Assembly: GCF_900148505.1 (NCBI RefSeq)
Contig: NZ_FRXO01000001.1
Coordinates: 892,414-956,413, forward strand
Origin: Pseudoxanthobacter soli DSM 19599
GTDB lineage: Bacteria; Pseudomonadota; Alphaproteobacteria; Rhizobiales; Segnochrobactraceae
DNA length: 64,000 nt
Direction of reading: 5' to 3'
A program made the translations under genes and the position numbers. Within the stretch, counting starts at the first letter, position 1, and every line of letters starts with the position of its first letter. Shown in pieces: positions 57,966 to 64,000 of this stretch. Below the pieces are notes generated by a model. It was not told the origin of the DNA, did no database searches, and was given only the letters and a program-made list of their open reading frames with translations.

Positions 57966-59558
57966 TCATCCACCGAGCCGGATCGTCCGTTCGATGCTGA
58001 TGGCCTCAAGGAAGGCCGGATCGTGGCTGACCACCAGCAGCGCGCCATCGAATGCCTTCAGCGCGGCTTCCAGCACCTCGACGGAATCGAGATCGAGATG
58101 ATTGGTCGGCTCGTCGAGAACGAGAAGCCAGGGCGGACGGTCGCCCGCCAGCGCACATGCCAATCCGGCCCGCAGGCGCTCGCCGCCGGAAAGTACGCCG
58201 ACCGGGCGGAGCGCATCGCGATTGCGGAACGCGAAGCGCGCGCACGCCGCATGGGCCGCCTCGCTGTCGAGCGCCGGATTGAGCCGGCGGACATTGGCGA
58301 GGATGCTGGTGGCGCTGTCGAGCAGCCCGACATGCTGGTCGAGCATGGCGATACGCCCCTCAGCCCGCCGCAACGTTCCACCCGCGGGCGAGACGATGCC
58401 GGTCGCGACCTTCAGCAGGCTCGTCTTGCCGACGCCGTTCGCGCCGGAGACCGCCACCCGTTCCGGGCCACGGATGTGAAGGGTCCACGGACCGAGCACG
58501 CGCTCCTCCACCGCAACCGTCACCGCCTCCATCGTCAGCAGTTCAGTGCCGGACGGCAGGCCGCTCGGCGGCAGGACTATCTTCAGGGGGGTAGCGATCT
58601 CGACCTTCGAGCGGGCTTCCTCCGCCCGCGCCGAAGCCGCGTCCATCAGCCGCCTGTCGACGCGCCCGCCCCTGGCGCCGGTGTTCTCGGCCCGCTCGGC
58701 CTGGGCACCGAGCAGGAGCCTCGGCTCCGAGCCCCGCGCGGCGAAGGCGCGCCCGGCGGCGTCACGCCGCTCGCGGGCCTCCCGCCGGCGCTGGGCCGCG
58801 TCCTTTGCCTCGCGGAGGCCTGCAGCGGCACGCTCGAGTTCCCCGGCCGCGTCCGCACGCCGTGCATCCCGTGCCTCGGCGAACGCGGACCAGCCGCCAC
58901 CCACGACGGCGATGCCGATGGGCGAAAGTTCGACGATGCGATCCATTCCCTCAAGCAACGCCCGGTCGTGGCTCGCGACGAGAACGCCGCCCCGCCAGTT
59001 GGCGACGAGGGCGTGGACGGCTGCGCGCCCGGCCGCATCGAGGTTGTTGGTCGGTTCGTCCAGCAGGAGAAGATCCGGCGCCTCGACGGCGAGCCGCGCG
59101 AGACCCACGCGGGTGCGCTCACCACCGCTCAACGTCCCCATCGCCCGGTCGAGCGGTAGCCCAGCGAGGCCAACCTCCGCCAGCGCTGCTGCGACGCAGG
59201 GCTCGATGCTCCAGTCCGCCAGTTCGAAATCGTTGGCACGACCCTCGCCGGCCAACACGCGCGCGATCGCGGCCATTGCCCGTTCGATCCCGAGCGCCTC
59301 GGCAACGCTCTCGTCGGCCCGCCATTCCTGGACGAGGGTTCCGGTGGCGCCGGAAAGCGTCACGCTGCCGGAGGCCGCCTCGGCGGTGCCGGCCACGATA
59401 CGCAACAGGGTCGACTTGCCGCACCCGTTGCGGCCGACGAGCCCGACGCGCTCGCGCCCGATGGAGAGGGTGAGGCCGCTGAAGAGAGGCCTGCGGTCAG
59501 GCGTCGCCGCACAGACCGACGTCAGCGTGAGAAGGGCGGCAGAAGGAGATGAAGACAT
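57966..59558 (-). CDS. ABC-F family ATPase
   Basis: A 530-residue soluble protein with two ATPase cassettes and no membrane segment. Walker A motifs are GRNGCGKST and GANGVGKTS; signatures LSGGERTRVGLARL and LSGGERLRAGLACAL; Walker B LLLLDEPTNNLD and LLVLDEPTNHLD. The linker (about 230-320) is charged and Arg/Ala-rich. ABC-F proteins bind ribosomes or protect them from antibiotics; the subgroup here is unclear. Confidence 0.92.
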   Translation of the reverse strand: MSSSPSAALLTLTSVCAATPDRRPLFSGLTLSIGRERVGLVGRNGCGKSTLLRIVAGTAEAASGSVTLSGATGTLVQEWRADESVAEALGIERAMAAIARVLAGEGRANDFELADWSIEPCVAAALAEVGLAGLPLDRAMGTLSGGERTRVGLARLAVEAPDLLLLDEPTNNLDAAGRAAVHALVANWRGGVLVASHDRALLEGMDRIVELSPIGIAVVGGGWSAFAEARDARRADAAGELERAAAGLREAKDAAQRRREARERRDAAGRAFAARGSEPRLLLGAQAERAENTGARGGRVDRRLMDAASARAEEARSKVEIATPLKIVLPPSGLPSGTELLTMEAVTVAVEERVLGPWTLHIRGPERVAVSGANGVGKTSLLKVATGIVSPAGGTLRRAEGRIAMLDQHVGLLDSATSILANVRRLNPALDSEAAHAACARFAFRNRDALRPVGVLSGGERLRAGLACALAGDRPPWLLVLDEPTNHLDLDSVEVLEAALKAFDGALLVVSHDPAFLEAISIERTIRLGG

Positions 59559-59944
59559 GGCAAACCGTGCAGGCGGACGAAAACAGGCGACGCGCGTTTT
59601 TCATCCGGCTATCCACGGGACCATCTCCTTCTCGATCGGAGCCCCGACCTGACGTGCCCCCTCGTCCGGGGACAGCGTCTGAGCGGCAGGAAACCCTGCC
59701 GGATTCAAGGGCTTGAGCCTATTATAGTCGGTCGGACCATTCCGACTCCACTACAATTTCCCCAGAAACCTGGCGATGCGAAGGCAGGAAGCGTCGCAAT
59801 CTTGACCCTGTTCGCGGTTGTGACATGGCGCGACGGTTGTCAGGACAGCGTCATGCGGCACTATATGATGGCGAAGGCGGGCCGGTTGCGGCGCGCGGCG
59901 GACGCCGTCCGCCGTCGGGCCCGGCGATTGAGGAGCGGCGAGCG
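59559..59944. promoter_or_regulatory. Divergent region upstream of phaC with an inverted repeat
   Basis: 386 bases between the ABC-F gene and phaC. At 59731-59746, GTCGGA-CCAT-TCCGAC is a perfect 6-4-6 inverted repeat, and TATTATAG just before it (59720-59727) resembles a -10 box. Both could control phaC, about 200 bases downstream. No gene is supported here. Confidence 0.4.
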
Positions 59945-61750
59945 ATGAACGAGCGGAACGACAATCCGCTGTACAAATATATCGTGCAGGATCCGGAGGC
60001 GTTCGCCCAGAACCTGGCACGGTTCATCGAGGAGGGCGGCAAGGCTGTCGCCGCCTATATCGAGCCGCGCGAGAAAGGCGAAGCCCGGACCCGCGTCGCG
60101 GACGACATCGCCGAGGTGATGAAGACCATCGGCCAGATCAGCGAATATTGGCTGTCGGATCCGCAGCGCGCGGTGGAGGCTCAGGCGCGGCTCTGGTCGG
60201 GCTACATGGATCTCTGGGACCAGTCGCTGAGGCGGATGATGGGCGAGCGCTCGCGCCCCGCCGCCGAACCGGATCAGCGCGACCGGCGGTTCCGCGATCC
60301 GGAGTGGAGCGAGAACCAGTTCTTCGACTTCCTGAAGCAGGCCTATCTCATCACCACCCGGTGGGCCGATTCCCTCGTCGAGGGCGCAGACGGGCTGGAC
60401 GGCCACACCCGCCAGAAGGCCGCGTTCTATATCCGCCAGATCGCCAACGCGATCTCGCCGTCGAACTTCGTGCTGACCAACCCCGAACTCCTCCGAGAGA
60501 CCGTTTCGAGCAACGGCGAGAACCTCGTGCGCGGCATGAAGATGCTCGCCGAGGACATCCGGGAGGGCAAGGGCGACCTGAAGCTACGCCAGACCGATAC
60601 GACCAAGTTCAAGGTCGGCGAGAACCTCGCCGTGACCCCAGGCAAGGTGATCGCGGAGAACGCGCTGCGACAGCTCATCCAATATTCGCCGACGACGGAG
60701 ACGGTGCGGAAGCGTCCACTGCTGATCGTGCCGCCCTGGATCAACAAATATTATATTCTCGACCTCAATCCAGAGAAGTCGCTCGTCAAATGGCTCGTCG
60801 ACCAGGGACACACCGTGTTCATGGTGTCATGGGTCGATCCGGGGGCCGAACTCGCCGAGAAGACCTTCGAGGACTACATGCGCGAGGGCATCCTCGCGTC
60901 CCTGGACGACATCGAGAAGGCAACCGGGGAGAGCGGCGTCGATGTCACCGGCTACTGCGTCGGCGGCACGCTGCTCGCCGTCGCTCTGGCACACATGGCC
61001 AATGCCGGCGACAGCCGCATCAAGACCGCCTCGTTCCTGACGGCCCAGACCGATTTCTCCCATGCCGGCGATCTCAAGGTGTTCGTCGACGATCGCCAGC
61101 TTGAGATTCTCGAGACGCGCATCAACGAGCGCGGCTATCTGGACGGCAGCGTGATGGCGCGCACCTTCAACATGCTGCGCTCCAACGACCTGCTGTGGCC
61201 CTACGTCATCAACAACTACATGCGCGGCAAGGAGCCGTTTCCGTTCGACCTCTTGTTCTGGAACTCCGATTCCACGCGCATGCCGGCGGCGAACCACATC
61301 TTCTACATGCGCCGCTTCTATCTGGAGAACGCGTTCGCCAAGGGCCAGCTCTCCATCGACGGCGAACCGCTGCGGCTCAAGAAGATCCGGGTGCCCGCCT
61401 ATCATCTCGCGACCCGCGAGGATCACATCGCGCCGGCAAAGTCCGTGTTCACCGGCGCTGCGATGTTCGGCGGACCGGTGCGTATGGTCGTCGCCGGTTC
61501 GGGCCACATCGCCGGCGTGTGCAACGCCCCGGTGCTCGGCAAGTACCAGTACTGGACCGGTCCCGCCCCGTCCGGCGCGTTCGAGGACTGGATCGCCAAT
61601 GCCAAGGAGCATCCCGGGTCATGGTGGCCGGACTGGGATGCCTGGCTAAAGAAGCACGATTCCGAGATGGTCCCGGCACGCGTTCCGGGCGAGCGCGTGG
61701 GCGTCATCGAGGACGCGCCCGGCCGCTATGTCATGACCAAGGCGGCCTGA
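59945..61750 (+). CDS. phaC: Class I poly(3-hydroxyalkanoate) synthase
   Basis: Polymerises (R)-3-hydroxyacyl-CoA into PHA granules. The 601-residue chain has the PhaC box GYCVGGT with the catalytic Cys, [22 protein letters not shown], the Asp in REDHIAP and the His in GSGHIAG; class I size. The ATG at 59945 ([16 protein letters not shown]) has AGGAG upstream; the open frame to 59825 is not supported. No phaA, phaB or phaZ is adjacent. An MmgR-like sRNA elsewhere in the window may tune granule formation. Confidence 0.96.
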   Translation: MNERNDNPLYKYIVQDPEAFAQNLARFIEEGGKAVAAYIEPREKGEARTRVADDIAEVMKTIGQISEYWLSDPQRAVEAQARLWSGYMDLWDQSLRRMMGERSRPAAEPDQRDRRFRDPEWSENQFFDFLKQAYLITTRWADSLVEGADGLDGHTRQKAAFYIRQIANAISPSNFVLTNPELLRETVSSNGENLVRGMKMLAEDIREGKGDLKLRQTDTTKFKVGENLAVTPGKVIAENALRQLIQYSPTTETVRKRPLLIVPPWINKYYILDLNPEKSLVKWLVDQGHTVFMVSWVDPGAELAEKTFEDYMREGILASLDDIEKATGESGVDVTGYCVGGTLLAVALAHMANAGDSRIKTASFLTAQTDFSHAGDLKVFVDDRQLEILETRINERGYLDGSVMARTFNMLRSNDLLWPYVINNYMRGKEPFPFDLLFWNSDSTRMPAANHIFYMRRFYLENAFAKGQLSIDGEPLRLKKIRVPAYHLATREDHIAPAKSVFTGAAMFGGPVRMVVAGSGHIAGVCNAPVLGKYQYWTGPAPSGAFEDWIANAKEHPGSWWPDWDAWLKKHDSEMVPARVPGERVGVIEDAPGRYVMTKAA

Positions 61751-61767
61751 ACCGATTGGCGCATAGT

Positions 61768-61801
61768 CCCCTCGGTCGGACGCACTCATCCGACCGAGGG
61801 G
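61768..61801. terminator. Hairpin between phaC and the cyanophycinase gene
   Basis: A perfect 12-base stem (CCCCTCGGTCGG 61768-61779 with 61790-61801) around ten bases, 17 bases after the phaC stop. It lacks a T-run, but its position between convergent genes fits termination of both. Confidence 0.6.
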
Positions 61802-61825
61802 AAATCGCTGAAAATTCAAGCCTTT

Positions 61826-61870
61826 GATCGTATCCGTTCAGACCGGTTCGATCTGAACGGATATTCACTA
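61826..61870. repeat. Palindromic intergenic repeat, module A copy
   Basis: TATCCGTTCAGA (61831-61842) pairs with TCTGAACGGATA (61852-61863). The right edge ATTCACTAG provides the TAG stop of the cyanophycinase gene on the reverse strand. A module-B-like fragment AAATCGCTG at 61802 precedes it. Confidence 0.85.
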
Positions 61871-64000
61871 GGAGCGGTCGTCGCGGGCGCTTTCCACGTC
61901 GAGCAGCGCCGTGCCGTCGCCGGACGCGACGAAGCCCATCACGATCGCCTTGTTGCGCAGGTGATCGGTCGAGCCGTCCACGCCGCGCAGCGCGCCGCAT
62001 TCGGCAGCAAGTTCATTGATCAGCCGCTCCAGCGCCGCCGATGCCGCTTCCGGTGGCGAATTGCGCTGGATGGTTCCACTGGCGATGTCGATGCGGTCGC
62101 CCGGCCGCGCGAACGACAGCTTGATGCCGCGCGCGACGAAGCTGTCGCTCTGGAGCACGAGATTGGCGTGGTCGATCTCGATGAGAACGACGCCATGACG
62201 GCCTGCCACCTCGATCGGCGCGTTGTCACCGGTCGCGATCAGCAGCGTGTCCTCGCAGATGCCGAATCCGTAGCGCACGCCCTCCTCCGCGCACGCCACG
62301 ATCAGGCGCCCGAGCCGGCGGGAGGAAAACAGGTTCTGGTCAATGATGCCGGCGCCGAACAGCCCGACGCCTTCCTGGATGACGAGACCGCCGTGACCGG
62401 TATCCGACGAGACACCGTAGCGGAACGCCTCGTAGGACGAGCCGCCCGCGATCATGAAGCCGGACAGTGCCGACGCGGCGCCGCTCGCCGCGATCACGGT
62501 CGCGCCGGCCGCGTGGGCCCGCGCGATCGCCAGCAGCACCGCCGTTTCCTCTCCCCGGTGCAGGAGCGTCTCGACGAGGCGGATCTGGTTTCCACCCGGA
62601 ATGAGGATCGTCTTCAGCGCCGCAATCTGTTCGACCACCTCCTTGTCGCGCGAGATACGCTCGACATTGTCGATGGTAATGCCGAAATCGATGCCCTCGA
62701 TACCGTGCTCCCGCAGTGCGGCGATGTGGCTTTCCGCGGTGTTGTGCGGCTCCGCAGAGGCCGAGGCGATCACGCCGACCGGCCCCTGGGCATGACGGAC
62801 GATCTCGGCCATCAGCGACGGGTCGCCCTGCAGCGGCGACGAGCCGAGCAGCATCAGCCGCGATTGCGGTCCCGGCTTCACGCCGTAATCGCGCGACAGC
62901 TTCGTGGCACGGTTGGCGAGCCGCGCCGCACTGAGCCGCTCGCTCATCACCGTCGCGCGGAAGTTCACCGCCGTCATCCTGAGGCCGGATTCCTGGATGG
63001 CGATCAGCGTGCGCGATATTCCGCGCAGCCGCTCCAGTTCGACCGTCACCGCCATGCCCGTCTTCGGCTCGACCGCGGTGGCGCGGTCGGTGGTGTAGGT
63101 CAGCGGATCGCCCAGAACGAGGCGTGCGAGCAGATCATAGAGCGTATAGGCGCCGAAGACATTGCGTTGCGAGCGCGCGGGCGCGCGATAGGCGATCTCG
63201 CTCAGGCGCACGCGCCGCTTATGGGGGCCGGGCACGACGCGGAAACGAGAGAGGTCGAACGCGTCGCCATCATCGAGATAGCTGATCCTGACGTTCTCGA
63301 ACGTTCGTCCGCGACCGTCGCTCTCCGCCCCGGTCATGTCGACATAGAAGGCACCATATTCGCCGATGACGCGGGCGCGCTTGCCGTCGACGAACAGCGC
63401 CGTGTTCTCGTCGATGCCAAAGCCGCGCTGAACGCCCGTTGCCGCCATCGCGACGATCAGACGGCCCAGCCGGCCGCGCTTGATGAAATGCTGGTCGACG
63501 ATGCCCCAGTTGAAGAAGCCGAGACCCTTGCCGATCAGCATTCCCGGTTGTTCGGGATCGTCGGTGACGCCGAACACGGTGGCGTCGAGCGAGGTGCCGC
63601 CGACGATCATCTCGCTCGACATCATCGCTGCGCCGGCACTCGACCCCGCGACGAGCCCGCCGGCCTCGTTGACCGCACGGATGGCGGCGAGAACGGGCGT
63701 CTCGACGCCGCCGGGCGCCAGTGCATTGATGATGTGGGCCTGATTGCCGCCGGTGAAGTAGACGCTGCCATACTGGCGCACGAGTTCGACCGTCGCCGGG
63801 TCGTTGGCGGCGGCAACCGCCCCCGCCCCGTGGACCGGCGAAAGCTCCGCCTCGAAGCCGTAGGCCCGGAACACCTGAACGGTCTCCGGCCCGACGGCCT
63901 CCGGTTCGGACGACGCGGTCGGGAACACCAGAATGCGGCCCGCGGCGAGACGGTGCATCTCACCGTAGATCGCCGCATTGCCGTCTTCCAGGCGTCCGCC
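61868..64000 (-). CDS. Tandem-domain cyanophycinase (peptidase S51), N-terminus off the right edge
   Basis: Cleaves cyanophycin (Asp-Arg polymer) to dipeptides. At least 710 codons; the frame reads GGRLEDGNAAIYGEM from the edge, so only a few residues are missing. Two S51-like units follow in tandem. The first (63958 to about 62960) has the nucleophile motif GSSAGA (near 63635) and DQHFIKRGRLGRL (near 63495) with the catalytic His. The second (about 62880-61868) has AASGAAS (near 62490) and DQNLFSSRRLGRL (near 62340), where the His is Asn. So only the first unit looks catalytically complete. Convergent with phaC. Confidence 0.85.
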   Translation of the reverse strand, partial: GGRLEDGNAAIYGEMHRLAAGRILVFPTASSEPEAVGPETVQVFRAYGFEAELSPVHGAGAVAAANDPATVELVRQYGSVYFTGGNQAHIINALAPGGVETPVLAAIRAVNEAGGLVAGSSAGAAMMSSEMIVGGTSLDATVFGVTDDPEQPGMLIGKGLGFFNWGIVDQHFIKRGRLGRLIVAMAATGVQRGFGIDENTALFVDGKRARVIGEYGAFYVDMTGAESDGRGRTFENVRISYLDDGDAFDLSRFRVVPGPHKRRVRLSEIAYRAPARSQRNVFGAYTLYDLLARLVLGDPLTYTTDRATAVEPKTGMAVTVELERLRGISRTLIAIQESGLRMTAVNFRATVMSERLSAARLANRATKLSRDYGVKPGPQSRLMLLGSSPLQGDPSLMAEIVRHAQGPVGVIASASAEPHNTAESHIAALREHGIEGIDFGITIDNVERISRDKEVVEQIAALKTILIPGGNQIRLVETLLHRGEETAVLLAIARAHAAGATVIAASGAASALSGFMIAGGSSYEAFRYGVSSDTGHGGLVIQEGVGLFGAGIIDQNLFSSRRLGRLIVACAEEGVRYGFGICEDTLLIATGDNAPIEVAGRHGVVLIEIDHANLVLQSDSFVARGIKLSFARPGDRIDIASGTIQRNSPPEAASAALERLINELAAECGALRGVDGSTDHLRNKAIVMGFVASGDGTALLDVESARDDRS

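Noticed and set aside
55102-58101. 999-residue forward frame across hom, the aminotransferase and the lipoprotein
   Set aside because: It spans several real reverse genes and their gaps and has no recognisable domain.

Overview
The window looks like the chromosome of a GC-rich alphaproteobacterium of the order Hyphomicrobiales (Rhizobiales); I cannot name the genus. Evidence: uniformly GC-rich coding sequence, alphaproteobacterial gene orders (cysteine desulfurase before sufB, trxB before a LysR regulator, aminotransferase-hom-glpX), a small RNA of the rhizobial alpha-r8/MmgR type, and a dispersed family of CTAGAGC-bounded palindromes like the mosaic elements of rhizobia. I see no phage, transposase, CRISPR array or replication origin.

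Layout. 1-10.2 kb: the start of a SUF Fe-S operon, an Ivy-type lysozyme inhibitor, an alpha/beta hydrolase, anmK diverging from tyrS, then an ELM1-like protein with a HAD phosphatase-like protein and two 2-oxoglutarate oxygenase-like proteins. 10.6-17.6 kb: trxB, a LysR regulator, an unusual pyruvate-kinase-like protein, a low-GC orphan gene placed just behind a GNAT gene, and an Fsr-type efflux pump. 18-24.7 kb: two SDR dehydrogenases, a prokaryotic glutamate-receptor-like channel protein and a 1090-residue extracellular-type protein ending in a DUF4114 domain. 25-29 kb: the cyoABCD bo3 quinol oxidase operon.

29.5-43.1 kb: single housekeeping and accessory genes (SIMPL protein, LCMT-like methyltransferase, kdsA, tRNA-Lys, FdhF/YdeP-type molybdoenzyme, chloroperoxidase-like hydrolase, POT peptide transporter, acuI, a DnaJ-like protein, a surface lipoprotein, pdxH, an MBL hydrolase). 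43.2-46.1 kb: tRNA-Pro, the MmgR-like sRNA and a probable type II restriction-modification system (BglII-family nuclease and MT-A70 methylase separated by a TM2 gene). 46.2-51.6 kb: an RND efflux operon with a divergent TetR regulator and a visible operator. 51.6-64 kb: bacterioferritin with a Bfd-like ferredoxin, glpX-hom-aminotransferase, a lipoprotein, an ABC-F ATPase, a class I PHA synthase and a tandem cyanophycinase running off the right edge.

Two themes link genes. Storage: PHA synthase and cyanophycinase are convergent neighbours, and the window also holds a homologue of an sRNA that restrains PHB granule formation in Sinorhizobium. Dispersed palindromes: at least six intergenic elements built from two modules sit mostly at gene 3' ends, and three of them contain the TAG stop codon of the adjacent gene. 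Gene starts were chosen from visible ribosome binding sites, family length and domain starts; alternatives are noted.
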